A DNA stretch of 64,000 nt from Candidatus Enterococcus huntleyi (GTDB lineage: Bacteria; Bacillota; Bacilli; Lactobacillales; Enterococcaceae), in contig NZ_MAEJ01000001.1 of the NCBI RefSeq assembly GCF_009933175.1, forward strand, positions 84,238 to 148,237, in the 5' to 3' direction. Positions 1-9,132 of this stretch are shown here, in pieces. Position 1 is the stretch's first letter. Each line of letters starts with the position of its first letter. The notes under the pieces were generated by a model. That model saw only the letters and a program-made list of their open reading frames with translations, was not told where the DNA came from and ran no database searches. The translations under genes were made by a program, and so were the position numbers.

Positions 1-41
1 TCTTTTTATTGTGCGGAGCTGGACGTTTCTTTCGCCTCTTT

Positions 42-338
42 TTAGGCTTTAGCTGTTTTTGGTTCGCGGCCTAAAACGGCTTGAACAACAGCTAATACAC
101 CTAGTCCTGCTAAGATTAGATAGATTAAGCTTGAGTATTGAGTGACATCCCAACCCCACGTTCTATAAACTACTAGCATAATAGCTAGAACAATTGCGGC
201 CATTACGTTGAAAAAGGCAAATGCCCAGAGGTTTCCATTTTCTTTGCGAGATAAATAGAAAATTGAAAAGAAAAGGCTTAGTGCAAACCAAGCAATACAA
301 GCTAAAATAATTCCCCAATAAATGAACACTGGTAACAT
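42..338 (-). CDS. small integral membrane protein, function unknown
   Basis: A 98-aa protein with three hydrophobic stretches (about residues 4-30, 38-57 and 68-87) separated by short charged loops, so probably a three-pass membrane protein. The start is supported by a GAGGTG ribosome binding site 7 bases upstream on the minus strand. I do not recognise a family. It is transcribed divergently from the sirtuin gene; the 240-bp gap between them must hold both promoters. Only 41 bases lie downstream before the window edge, and no terminator is visible there. Confidence 0.6.
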   Translation of the reverse strand: MLPVFIYWGIILACIAWFALSLFFSIFYLSRKENGNLWAFAFFNVMAAIVLAIMLVVYRTWGWDVTQYSSLIYLILAGLGVLAVVQAVLGREPKTAKA

Positions 339-532
339 GTTAATTCACCTCACTTTATACAGCTAGTATTCTATCACGTTTCCTATTATTTGTCATGGAA
401 CTTGTGAGGAATTCAACAATAATTTGGCGCACCTAATTTGGTGGACACATTTCACACAGTATAGTTGACTGATGGAAGGGAAGGAATCCAGGCAGAAACG
501 CGATCATTTTTACATAAACAGCAGATTGATGG

Positions 533-562
533 TTTCTTATCACTGCTGATTTCTAGTATAAT
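533..562 (+). promoter_or_regulatory. candidate promoter of the sirtuin operon
   Basis: A perfect -10 TATAAT lies at 557-562, 18 bases after a weak -35 (TTTCTT, 533-538). The ribosome binding site follows at about 565-573. Inferred from consensus only. Confidence 0.45.
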
Positions 563-580
563 AGAGGGGAGGTGAAGAAC

Positions 581-1282
581 ATGAGAAATAGTTTGCCAAA
601 AGAAGCCGCCGAACGCATTCGTGCGGCCCAAAAGATTACTTTTTTAACAGGTGCAGGTGTTTCGACGCCTTCCGGAATTCCAGATTATCGTTCACTCAAA
701 GGCGTCTATCAAGGTCTGGAGGAGCCAGAATATTTATTGAGTCATGAGGCGATGGTTAATGAGCCAGAAAAATTTTATCAGTTTGTTCAAAATCTGTATC
801 ATCCAGATGCCCAACCCAATGTGATTCATCGGGTGATGGCTGAGTTGGAGCAGGAAAAATCTGTTTGGGTTGTCTCGCAAAATATTGATGGCTTGCATGA
901 GAAGGCGGGGAGCCAACAGGTAATTAATTTTCATGGGAGCTTATACGATTGCCATTGTCGAAAATGTGGTGAATCAGTTTCTTATAAGGCGTATATGAAG
1001 AGTGACCGACATGCGGACTGTGGTGGGCAAATCCGACCAAATATTGTATTATATGGGGAAGGTTTTAGAGCGAGCGTCCTTGATGGTGCAGTGGAAGTTG
1101 TTGAACAGGCAGAGCTTATTGTGATTGTTGGGACGAGTTTTCAAGTGCATCCGTTTTGTGACTTAGTGCGGTACAAAAAACCACAAGCAAAAGTAATCGT
1201 AATCAATCAAACACCCATCTCACTGGCTCAGGACTATGACTTTGTCGAGGCAGATGGGGTACGTGTTTTTCAACAATTATAA
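581..1282 (+). CDS. Sir2-family NAD-dependent protein deacylase (sirtuin)
   Basis: A 233-aa cytoplasmic sirtuin that would remove acyl groups from lysines while consuming NAD+. Visible motifs in order: [17 protein letters not shown] near the N-terminus (NAD binding), [12 protein letters not shown], catalytic His in NFHGS, and [10 protein letters not shown]. The zinc site is unusual: the first pair is CRKC, but the second reads HADC rather than the usual CxxC, so one ligand appears to be His. ATG 581 is preferred over in-frame GTG 572 because the strong site GGGGAGGTG lies 7 bases before it. It is followed after 23 bases by the acetyltransferase-chorismate mutase gene and then niaR, so the likely operon links an NAD-consuming enzyme with an NAD-precursor regulator. 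Confidence 0.88.
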   Translation: MRNSLPKEAAERIRAAQKITFLTGAGVSTPSGIPDYRSLKGVYQGLEEPEYLLSHEAMVNEPEKFYQFVQNLYHPDAQPNVIHRVMAELEQEKSVWVVSQNIDGLHEKAGSQQVINFHGSLYDCHCRKCGESVSYKAYMKSDRHADCGGQIRPNIVLYGEGFRASVLDGAVEVVEQAELIVIVGTSFQVHPFCDLVRYKKPQAKVIVINQTPISLAQDYDFVEADGVRVFQQL

Positions 1283-1305
1283 TGAAAAGAAAAAGGAGTA
1301 ATGGA

Positions 1306-2160
1306 ATGACTGAATACAAAAGTGAAAAAGAAAAAATGATTGCTGGAGAACTATATTTTTCAGCTGATCCTGAATTAGTAGCTGCACGTAAGTTTGCGCG
1401 TGAACAGATGGCTTTGATTAATGGACCGCAAACAACAGAGGTTCGTAGCCAATTGTTGAAGGAAACTTTAGGCACGACGGGAGAGCATGTCTATATTGAA
1501 CCGATATTTAGCTTTGACTATGGTACGAATATTCATGTGGGTGCAAATTTTTATGCGAATTTTAACTGTACCTTTTTAGATGTCTGCCCGATTGTGATTG
1601 GCGATAACTGTATGTTCGGTCCGAATGTTCAATTGTATACTGCAACTCATCCTTTACACCCTGTGAAACGTAATAGTGGTCTAGAAAATGGTAAACCGAT
1701 TACGATTGGTGATAATGTTTGGCTAGGCGGCGGTGTGGTTGTCGCACCTGGCGTGACTTTGGGGGATAACGTTGTTGTAGGCGCAGGAGCTGTGGTAACA
1801 AAATCATTTCCTGATAATGTCGTAATCGGTGGCAATCCAGCGCGTGTGATTAAAGAAATTGATTTAGAGGAAACGAAAGACTCATTGACGCAACAACGCC
1901 AACTAATTGATTCTGTGGATAGTCAAATCGTTCAATTATTAGAAAAACGAATGACAGCTGTCTCGAAAATTGCTGAGATTAAAGGGCAAAGTGGCAAACA
2001 AGTGTTGGATTCATCTCGTGAGCAACAAGTCTTAGAAAAAGTTGGAGATAGAGTCGTCAATCCTGATTATCAGGCGACGATTGTCGAAACGTTTAAGGAT
2101 GTCATGAAGCATTCGCGTGCCTACCAAAAGGCGAAATTAGAAAAGGGGGAAGCTGAGTGA
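1306..2160 (+). CDS. hexapeptide O-acetyltransferase fused to AroQ-type chorismate mutase
   Basis: A 284-aa protein with two domains. Residues 1-190 are a maltose/galactoside O-acetyltransferase (LacA/Maa type): an N-terminal Mac region ([16 protein letters not shown]), left-handed beta-helix hexapeptides, the catalytic His in TATHPLHP, and the terminal [10 protein letters not shown]. Residues about 195-280 match an AroQ class chorismate mutase: [19 protein letters not shown], then AEIKG and DSSREQQVL, which keep the Arg, Lys, Asp and Arg/Glu positions expected at the active site. Stand-alone acetyltransferases of this family are about 185-200 aa, so the tail is a true extra domain. ATG 1306 is chosen because AAAGGAG precedes it by 7 bases; ATG 1282 overlaps the sirtuin stop. 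The stop overlaps the GTG of niaR. Substrate unknown; chorismate mutase activity is likely but could have turned regulatory. Confidence 0.85.
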   Translation: MTEYKSEKEKMIAGELYFSADPELVAARKFAREQMALINGPQTTEVRSQLLKETLGTTGEHVYIEPIFSFDYGTNIHVGANFYANFNCTFLDVCPIVIGDNCMFGPNVQLYTATHPLHPVKRNSGLENGKPITIGDNVWLGGGVVVAPGVTLGDNVVVGAGAVVTKSFPDNVVIGGNPARVIKEIDLEETKDSLTQQRQLIDSVDSQIVQLLEKRMTAVSKIAEIKGQSGKQVLDSSREQQVLEKVGDRVVNPDYQATIVETFKDVMKHSRAYQKAKLEKGEAE

Positions 2161-2681
2161 TTGAGGGAAGCACTCGTCGAAGTGAAATTATTCGTCAACT
2201 GTCAGTCAGCGAAAAACCAATTAGTGCCAGCAAATTCGCCAAACAATTTGGTGTCAGTCGTCAAATCGTGGTAGGGGATATTGCCTTAATGCGCGCAAGT
2301 GGTGAAGGGATTGTAGCGACTGCCCGTGGCTACGTTTTAGAGAAAGCGAAAAGTGCAGAGGGCTTACTGAGTAAAATTGCGGTACAGCATGGTCCAGAAG
2401 ATACCAGAAATGAATTGGAGCTGATTATTAAACAAGGTGGCGAAATTATCGACGTGATTGTTGAACATCCAATTTATGGAGAATTAGTCGGAGGACTTCA
2501 TTTGAAGACGTTGAAAGATGTTGATTTGTTCATGAAGTCTTATGAAGAAGGCCAAGGCTCTTTGTTATCTCAATTGACCGAGGGGATTCATCTGCATACG
2601 ATTCGTTATCAAGAAGAACGCCAATTTGAAGCCATCAAACAAGCGTTACTGGACGCGAATATTTTATACCAATCAGAATAA
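2157..2681 (+). CDS. niaR: NiaR, nicotinate-responsive repressor of NAD biosynthesis genes
   Basis: A 174-aa regulator with an N-terminal winged helix-turn-helix (residues about 6-60; [18 protein letters not shown]) and a C-terminal 3H domain (about 75-172) carrying the conserved His residues that bind metal and nicotinic acid ([21 protein letters not shown]). In Firmicutes this family represses niacin uptake and NAD synthesis genes. The GTG start overlaps the previous stop (GTGA), with AAGGGGGA 7 bases upstream, so translation is probably coupled. Length is normal for the family. A terminator follows. Confidence 0.9.
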   Translation: MIEGSTRRSEIIRQLSVSEKPISASKFAKQFGVSRQIVVGDIALMRASGEGIVATARGYVLEKAKSAEGLLSKIAVQHGPEDTRNELELIIKQGGEIIDVIVEHPIYGELVGGLHLKTLKDVDLFMKSYEEGQGSLLSQLTEGIHLHTIRYQEERQFEAIKQALLDANILYQSE

Positions 2682-2687
2682 AAAAGA

Positions 2688-2743
2688 AAAAACGTGTTTT
2701 TCTGACCAGCTGCATGTAGCTAGTGAGAGAAACACGTTTTTTT
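2688..2743. terminator. bidirectional terminator between niaR and def
   Basis: Arms AACGTGTTTTTCT (2691-2703) and AGAGAAACACGTT (2726-2738) pair almost perfectly. T- and A-runs on the two sides suit both convergent genes. Confidence 0.85.
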
Positions 2744-2767
2744 ACGGTTCGTAATCTTTCATGAAGA

Positions 2768-3331
2768 TTAATCGATAACTAAGACGCCATCTTTTAAGGC
2801 AAATGGTGTGTCTTTATTGATATGGTCATAGAACATCACACCATTTAAGTGATCAATTTCATGTTGAACAACAATCGCTTCGTAATTTTTTAAACGAATC
2901 TTTTGCTTGGTGCCTTCGCTATCATAATAACTTAATGTCACTTTGGCATGACGCACCACGTATCCAGGCACTTCACGATCGACAGATAGGCAACCTTCAC
3001 CTTCGCCTAGACAAGCATCTTGAACAGAGTGGCTTAAAATCTTAGGATTGTACATCACGGCGCTCAATAACGGCTCCTCATTTTCGGGATCCCCACTAGG
3101 AACATGAACAGCGATGATGCGTTTTGAAATATTCAATTGGGGAGCGGCTAAACCGACGCCACCACGTAATTTCATTTCTTCAGCCTTGACTGGGTCTTGG
3201 CTGTTTTTTAAAAATTCCATCATATCTTGTCCCAATGCCACCTCTTCTGGAGTTGGTGGAACGGTCACTTCTTTTGCGACTTCACGCAACGTTGGGTGGC
3301 CTTCACGGATAATATCATCCATAGTAATCAT
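2768..3331 (-). CDS. def: peptide deformylase
   Basis: A 187-aa metalloenzyme that removes the formyl group from nascent protein N-termini. The three family motifs are present: [14 protein letters not shown] (metal Cys) and QHEIDHLNG (two metal His and catalytic Glu). The length and the insertion around residues 60-75 fit the longer type 2 enzyme of Gram-positive bacteria. Start ATG 3331 has AAAGGAG 12 bases upstream; a second in-frame ATG nine bases later is further away and less likely. It is convergent with niaR. The def-rpsO-pnp neighbourhood is typical of enterococci. Confidence 0.95.
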   Translation of the reverse strand: MITMDDIIREGHPTLREVAKEVTVPPTPEEVALGQDMMEFLKNSQDPVKAEEMKLRGGVGLAAPQLNISKRIIAVHVPSGDPENEEPLLSAVMYNPKILSHSVQDACLGEGEGCLSVDREVPGYVVRHAKVTLSYYDSEGTKQKIRLKNYEAIVVQHEIDHLNGVMFYDHINKDTPFALKDGVLVID

Positions 3332-3536
3332 ACGGTAAAAATACTCCTTTCAAGCAGTCAATAAATAAAATAGGTAATAGGTGCACGATTTATTGACATT
3401 GTTTAATTCACTTTAAGAAACTTTCTGCCTTATTAGTTTAACATAAAACGGAAAAGGTCGGGGGAAAATTGTTTGAAGAAGTGTGTGTTTATCTTGGGAT
3501 GAGCAGTGTTCGCTGCTTCATTAGGTTAAATCGCAT

Positions 3537-3608
3537 AAAAAAAAAGCCCAACCTATTAGCAGTAGGTTGGGCTCCGGTGCATCTTGATGAGTGAAATAGT
3601 TACTTTTC
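3537..3608 (-). ncRNA. orphan RNA II-like antisense RNA (Fst antitoxin type)
   Basis: On the minus strand a promoter TTGTAC (3638-3643 as complement), 17-base spacer and TATGCT (3615-3620) would start an RNA near 3608. It ends at a hairpin (arms AGCCCAACCT 3545-3554 and AGGTTGGGCT 3564-3573) followed by nine U, giving about 70 nt, the size of par RNA II. It is nearly the same as the RNA II beside the toxin gene: 38 bases around ATAGTTACTTTTC are identical. There is no toxin ORF on the plus strand upstream of 3545, so it lacks its own toxin. Its CTTGATGAG segment matches the toxin start region better than the adjacent RNA II does. Confidence 0.7.
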
Positions 3609-3789
3609 ATAGAGAGCATAACACAAATAAATAGATTGTACAAATTACGTCCGTTTATTAAAATAAAGAGAGCGGATACAAAATAAACTTCCATTATGAT
3701 AGAAGTCTCATCATACTCACAATATTCTAGGGTTATTAAGTGTGCTAGTGTGGTGATGGCGACTTGCCTCAAAAGGAGGTGTCGTCTTG

Positions 3790-3885
3790 ATGAGAGAGAT
3801 AGTTACGTTAGTTGTTGCGCCTCTATTTGTAGGTCTAGTGTTAGCACTAGTTTCCTATTGGTTGGGCAAAAAGGACAACGACTGA
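3790..3885 (+). CDS. fst: Fst-family type I toxin peptide
   Basis: A 31-aa peptide: a short N-terminus, one membrane-spanning segment containing VAPLFVGLVLALVSYWL, and a charged tail (GKKDND). The APxFVGLVL and YWL features match the Fst toxin of plasmid pAD1 and its chromosomal relatives, which insert in the membrane and halt growth when unpaired from RNA II. A strong site AAGGAGGT (3773-3780) lies 9 bases before the ATG. The start region (CGTCTTGATGAGAGAGATAG) is repeated in the two flanking antisense RNA genes, which gives the complementarity needed for repression. The gene is too short for ordinary gene calling. The toxin mRNA promoter could not be fixed. Confidence 0.88.
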   Translation: MREIVTLVVAPLFVGLVLALVSYWLGKKDND

Positions 3886-3931
3886 GAGCAAGTTACTCCA
3901 ACCCGCCCGCTTGAGTTATTAAATAGAGTGT

Positions 3932-3998
3932 AAAAAAAGCCCAACCTACGGCAAATAGGTTGGGCTTTGGTGCGTCTTGCTAGAAATAGTTACTTTTC
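3932..3998 (-). ncRNA. RNA II antitoxin of the Fst locus
   Basis: The minus-strand promoter is TTGTAT (complement 4028-4033), 17-base spacer, TATGCT (complement 4005-4010). The RNA would run from about 3998 through GTAACTAT and CAAGACGC segments, complementary to the toxin translation start, to the hairpin formed by AAGCCCAACCT (3937-3947) and AGGTTGGGCTT (3957-3967), then seven U. That is about 67 nt, convergent with the toxin mRNA and sharing its terminator hairpin, as in the pAD1 par design. Confidence 0.8.
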
Positions 3999-4045
3999 AT
4001 AGAGAGCATAACACAAATAAACAAATTATACAAATTACGCTCGTT

Positions 4046-4334
4046 TAATACAGGAGACAATTAACTTTTTTCGATGAATAGTTAAAAATGCTCGATTTTT
4101 TGGTAGCAGATAAAAAATATGATTTCGAACCTATTTGCTTTGCTAATCTGACCAAGTAAATAATTACGAGAATTGAGCGCGAATTTAGGGCGTAAAAGTA
4201 AAAGAATTCTTGCAATTTGATGGGTTTTCGGGTAAAGTATACGTGTGTGTAATGCACCGTCTGTCACTTGGTTGAGCGAATCACCAACGTTCTACTCAGT
4301 TACGAGATGAATCTATAAGAAAGAGGTGGAAGAC
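4046..4334 (+). promoter_or_regulatory. rpsO leader region, no gene seen
   Basis: This stretch holds no convincing ORF; short reading frames on the minus strand lack ribosome binding sites and homology. A candidate rpsO promoter is TTGCAA (4210-4215), 17 bases, TAAAGT (4233-4238), leaving a leader of roughly 90 nt before the start codon. S15 is known to repress its own mRNA in several bacteria, but I could not identify a defined fold here. Confidence 0.35.
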
Positions 4335-4604
4335 ATGTCAATGTCAAAAGAGAAAAAGAACCAAATCATGAGCGAATATGCACGTCACGAAGGAGATACT
4401 GGTTCACCAGAAGTACAAATTGCTGTATTAACTGCTGAAATCAATCACTTAAACGAACATGCACGTGTTCACAAAAAAGATCACCATTCTTACCGTGGAC
4501 TAATGAAAAAAGTTGGTCACCGTCGTAACTTGTTAGCTTACTTACGTAAAACTGACGTTCAACGTTACCGTGAATTAATCCAACGCTTAGAATTACGTCG
4601 TTAA
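4335..4604 (+). CDS. rpsO: 30S ribosomal protein S15
   Basis: An 89-aa protein with the universal S15 signature: [40 protein letters not shown] and the C-terminal [13 protein letters not shown]. It binds 16S rRNA early in small-subunit assembly. ATG 4335 gives the family's standard 89 residues and follows AGAGGTGG by 6 bases; GTG 4326 lies inside that site and is rejected, and ATG 4341 is further away. It precedes pnp, as in many bacteria, but is separated from it by a terminator and 246 bases. Confidence 0.97.
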   Translation: MSMSKEKKNQIMSEYARHEGDTGSPEVQIAVLTAEINHLNEHARVHKKDHHSYRGLMKKVGHRRNLLAYLRKTDVQRYRELIQRLELRR

Positions 4605-4612
4605 TTAAAATG

Positions 4613-4646
4613 AAAAAGTGAGGTTCAAGGTGAATCTCACTTTTTT
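4613..4646 (+). terminator. rpsO terminator
   Basis: Arms AAAAAGTGAG (4613-4622) and CTCACTTTTTT (4636-4646) form a hairpin ending in six T. Confidence 0.85.
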
Positions 4647-4850
4647 GCTATTACTTATCACAGGTAAGTGTAAGCATCATTTTATAAAACAGGGGGAAAG
4701 CACCTTACGCTTAAATAAAATCGCCTTTGGAAAGTTTGTCGGGCTTCTACTAACCAAATGAAAGGTCCTAATTTTTAAGTATTGCCTTCATTTAGGAGTT
4801 TTCATTTGTTTAGTAGCGTCTTACTTTTCACAAGGCAAGAGGAGCTATTT

Positions 4851-6959
4851 ATGTCAGAAAAACAAGTATTTAAAACAAATTGGGGCGGCCGTCCTCTACA
4901 AGTTGAGATTGGTCAACTAGCCAAACAAGCAAACGGTGCGGTATTAGTGCGTTATGGTGACACAGTGGTCTTAACTGCTGCGGTTGCTTCTAAAGATGCA
5001 CGCGATTTCGATTTCTTCCCATTAACAGTCAACTATGAAGAAAAAATGTATGCCGTTGGTAAAATCCCTGGTGGCTTCATCAAACGTGAAGGACGTCCAA
5101 GTGAAAATGCGACATTAACAGCGCGTTTAATTGACCGTCCAATCCGTCCAATGTTCGCAGAAGGCTTCCGTAATGAAGTTCAAATCACGAACACAGTGAT
5201 GAGCGTGGAACAAGATTGCACACCAGAAATGGCAGCAATGTTCGGTTCTTCATTAGCATTAGCTATCTCAGATATTCCTTTTGATGGCCCAATCGCGGGT
5301 GTTAATGTGGGACGTGTGGATGGAGAATTCATTTTAAATCCAACAACTGAACAAGCGGAAAAAACAGATATCGAATTGACTGTTGCTGGTACGAAAAAAG
5401 CGATCAACATGGTTGAGAGTGGTGCCAAAGAAGTTTCAGAAGAAGATATGTTAGGCGCGTTACTTTTCGGTTTTGACGCAATCAAAGAATTAGTTGCTTT
5501 CCAAGAAGAGATCGTGGCAGCTGTTGGCCAACCTAAAATGGAAATCAAATTATTACAAGTTGATGCTGACTTGAAAAAAGAAGTCTTCGACGCTTACTAC
5601 GGTACAATGAAAGAAGCCGTAATGACTGAAGAAAAATTAGCTCGTGAAGATAATATCGACGCGGTTAAAGATCAAGTAAAAGAAGTCTATGCAGAAAAAT
5701 TTGCTGGACATGAAGACGAAGCAAATCTGTTAAAAGAAATCAAACAGATTGCTGAAGATTTAGAAAAAGACGTAGTTCGTGAGTTAATCACGATCGATAA
5801 AATCCGCCCTGATGGCCGTAAATTGGATGAAATTCGTCCATTAGCTTCAGAAGTGAAATTATTACCGCGCGTGCATGGTTCTGGTTTATTCACTCGTGGC
5901 CAAACACAAGCACTCTCAGCGTGTACTTTAGCACCTTTAGGTGAACATCAAATTATTGATGGTCTAGGTACGCAAGAAAACAAACGTTTCATCCATCATT
6001 ACAATTTCCCACAATATTCTGTGGGTTCAACAGGACGTGCGGGTTCACCTGGTCGTCGTGAGATTGGACATGGTGCTTTAGGCGAACGTGCCCTAGCACA
6101 AATTATTCCAAGTGAAGAGGATTTCCCTTACACAATTCGTTTGGTTGCTGAAGTATTAGAATCAAATGGTTCATCTTCTCAAGCGAGTATCTGTGCCGGA
6201 ACATTAGCATTAATGGACGCTGGTGTACCAATCAAAGCACCGGTTGCTGGGATTGCTATGGGACTTGTCAGCGATGGCGAAAACTACACAATCTTAACTG
6301 ATATTCAAGGTTTAGAAGATCATTTAGGCGACATGGACTTTAAAGTAGCTGGAACGAAAGATGGAATTACTGCCCTACAAATGGATATTAAAATCCAAGG
6401 AATCACGGAACAAATTTTAACAGAAGCCTTAACGCAAGCGAAAAAAGCTCGTTTAGAAATCTTAGATGAATTGACGTCAACATTGGCTGAGCCTCGTGCT
6501 GAGTTAAGTGAGTACGCACCGAAAATTGAAATGGTCAAAATTGATCCTGCGAAAATCAAAGATGTTATCGGTAAAGGTGGCGACACTATTAACGGTATTA
6601 TTGATGAAACAGGCGTTAAGATTGATATCGATCAAGAAGGTAACGTAAGTATCGCTTCTGCTGATGCTGAAATGATTCAAAAAGCCATCAAGATTATTGA
6701 AGAATTAACGAAAGAAGTTAAAGTTGGCGAAGTTTACCTAGGTAAAGTTGTCCGCATCGAAAAATTCGGCGCGTTCATCAACTTAATCAAAGGTAAAGAC
6801 GGCTTAGTTCATATTTCACAACTTGCGAACGAACGTGTAAATAACGTAGAAGATGTGATCAAATTAGGCGATGAAGTCCTTGTAAAAGTGACTGAAATCG
6901 ACAAACAAGGGCGCGTAAACTTATCAAGAAAAGCATTATTAACAGACGATAAGAAATAA
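4851..6959 (+). CDS. pnp: polyribonucleotide nucleotidyltransferase (PNPase)
   Basis: A 702-aa 3'-5' phosphorolytic exoribonuclease that degrades mRNA in the cytoplasm. Domains in order: first RNase PH (about 1-210), an all-helical linker (about 230-310), second RNase PH (about 315-540; [14 protein letters not shown] and the phosphate-site [19 protein letters not shown]), KH domain (about 555-615; [15 protein letters not shown]), and S1 domain (about 625-695; [25 protein letters not shown]). Length is normal. ATG 4851 follows AGAGGAG by 6 bases; reading frame upstream to 4782 has no matching family sequence. A terminator follows. Confidence 0.97.
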   Translation: MSEKQVFKTNWGGRPLQVEIGQLAKQANGAVLVRYGDTVVLTAAVASKDARDFDFFPLTVNYEEKMYAVGKIPGGFIKREGRPSENATLTARLIDRPIRPMFAEGFRNEVQITNTVMSVEQDCTPEMAAMFGSSLALAISDIPFDGPIAGVNVGRVDGEFILNPTTEQAEKTDIELTVAGTKKAINMVESGAKEVSEEDMLGALLFGFDAIKELVAFQEEIVAAVGQPKMEIKLLQVDADLKKEVFDAYYGTMKEAVMTEEKLAREDNIDAVKDQVKEVYAEKFAGHEDEANLLKEIKQIAEDLEKDVVRELITIDKIRPDGRKLDEIRPLASEVKLLPRVHGSGLFTRGQTQALSACTLAPLGEHQIIDGLGTQENKRFIHHYNFPQYSVGSTGRAGSPGRREIGHGALGERALAQIIPSEEDFPYTIRLVAEVLESNGSSSQASICAGTLALMDAGVPIKAPVAGIAMGLVSDGENYTILTDIQGLEDHLGDMDFKVAGTKDGITALQMDIKIQGITEQILTEALTQAKKARLEILDELTSTLAEPRAELSEYAPKIEMVKIDPAKIKDVIGKGGDTINGIIDETGVKIDIDQEGNVSIASADAEMIQKAIKIIEELTKEVKVGEVYLGKVVRIEKFGAFINLIKGKDGLVHISQLANERVNNVEDVIKLGDEVLVKVTEIDKQGRVNLSRKALLTDDKK

Positions 6960-7000
6960 GCTCGACTAAATAAGATGTTAATCGCGAGAATCGAATAACG

Positions 7001-7060
7001 ACAACAAGAAACACGACTCAGGAACTGCCAATTGGTGGGGAATGAGTCGTGTTTTGTTGT
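7001..7060 (+). terminator. pnp terminator
   Basis: A long hairpin with arms CAACAAGAAACACGACTCA and TGAGTCGTGTTTTGTTGT; the T-rich end of the right arm serves as the U tract. Confidence 0.75.
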
Positions 7061-7185
7061 GGGCTAATATCGCCTTATTCGGGTTACTTCTTGTTTCGAT
7101 TATTTAGCCAATAATCCGATTTTTTTGAGCCAATTTTTATTAGTAGCCCGAAGTTTGAACGCTGCAATATTTTTTATCAGAGTGA

Positions 7186-7199
7186 AGAAAACGGTTGCT
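7186..7199 (+). promoter_or_regulatory. candidate catabolite-response element (cre) before the GH1 gene
   Basis: AGAAAACGGTTGCT matches the Gram-positive cre consensus TGWAARCGYTWNCW at 12 of 14 positions. It lies about 45 bases before the antiterminator site, where the promoter should be. If real, CcpA would repress the GH1 gene on preferred sugars. Confidence 0.35.
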
Positions 7200-7241
7200 T
7201 TTTTTTGATGGGTGTTATAGGCTAGATATATAGAAATAGTT

Positions 7242-7320
7242 GGATAGTTATTGCATCATGCAAGCTAAACCTGTTTATAGATAAGGGCGAGAAGGGCCTT
7301 TATTTGTGAGCGGGTTTTTC
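7242..7320 (+). promoter_or_regulatory. ribonucleic antiterminator (RAT) site overlapping a terminator
   Basis: Positions 7242-7271 match the RAT of BglG/LicT-type antiterminators: GGATAGTTATTGCA, then TGCAAGCTAAACC. Its 3' end (AAACC, 7267-7271) is also the left foot of a terminator whose core is ATAAGG (7280-7285) pairing with CCTTTAT, closing with GGGTTTTT around 7312-7319. The two structures are mutually exclusive, the classic design by which a sugar-PTS-controlled antiterminator switches on beta-glucoside genes. No antiterminator or PTS gene lies in the window, so the regulator must be encoded elsewhere. Confidence 0.78.
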
Positions 7321-7454
7321 TTATTTTATGCGCAAAATGATGTTCAAACAAGAGCTTTGTTCACATGTCTAGCGATTGCTGGACTTTACAGTAGCTGTAT
7401 TAAGTGTGTCGGAGCTATTAAAAAATTTAATTAAATTAAAAGAAAAGAGAGTGA

Positions 7455-8945
<1,491 letters not shown>

Positions 8946-8984
8946 TACGCAAGTAAATAGAATGAAATAGGTAGACGGGTAGAC

Positions 8985-9020
8985 GGAGGAAAGAGGAGCA
9001 TTCGCGTGCTTCTCCTTTTT
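8985..9020 (+). terminator. weak terminator between the GH1 and GH3 genes
   Basis: GAGGAGCA and TGCTTCTCC flank a TTCGCG loop and end in TTTTT. One arm carries a bulge, so partial read-through into the GH3 gene is plausible. Confidence 0.55.
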
Positions 9021-9132
9021 CTGTCTCTTCCTTCATTAGATAAACAAGCAAATAACTAGCTAGATGAACCGTCTGTTAATTGATAGAATAAGAACAGGTA
9101 GTGTTTCACAAATAAGTGTAGGAGGAATGCGC

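Noticed and set aside
1203-1475. 90-codon minus-strand ORF over the sirtuin/acetyltransferase junction
   Set aside because: Shadow of two well-supported plus-strand genes.
3521-3772. 83-codon minus-strand ORF over the Fst locus
   Set aside because: It runs through the orphan RNA II promoter and hairpin and the toxin leader, has no ribosome binding site and no family resemblance.
4045-4267. Two overlapping minus-strand ORFs upstream of rpsO
   Set aside because: Low-complexity AT-rich frames without ribosome binding sites, in the rpsO leader and promoter region.
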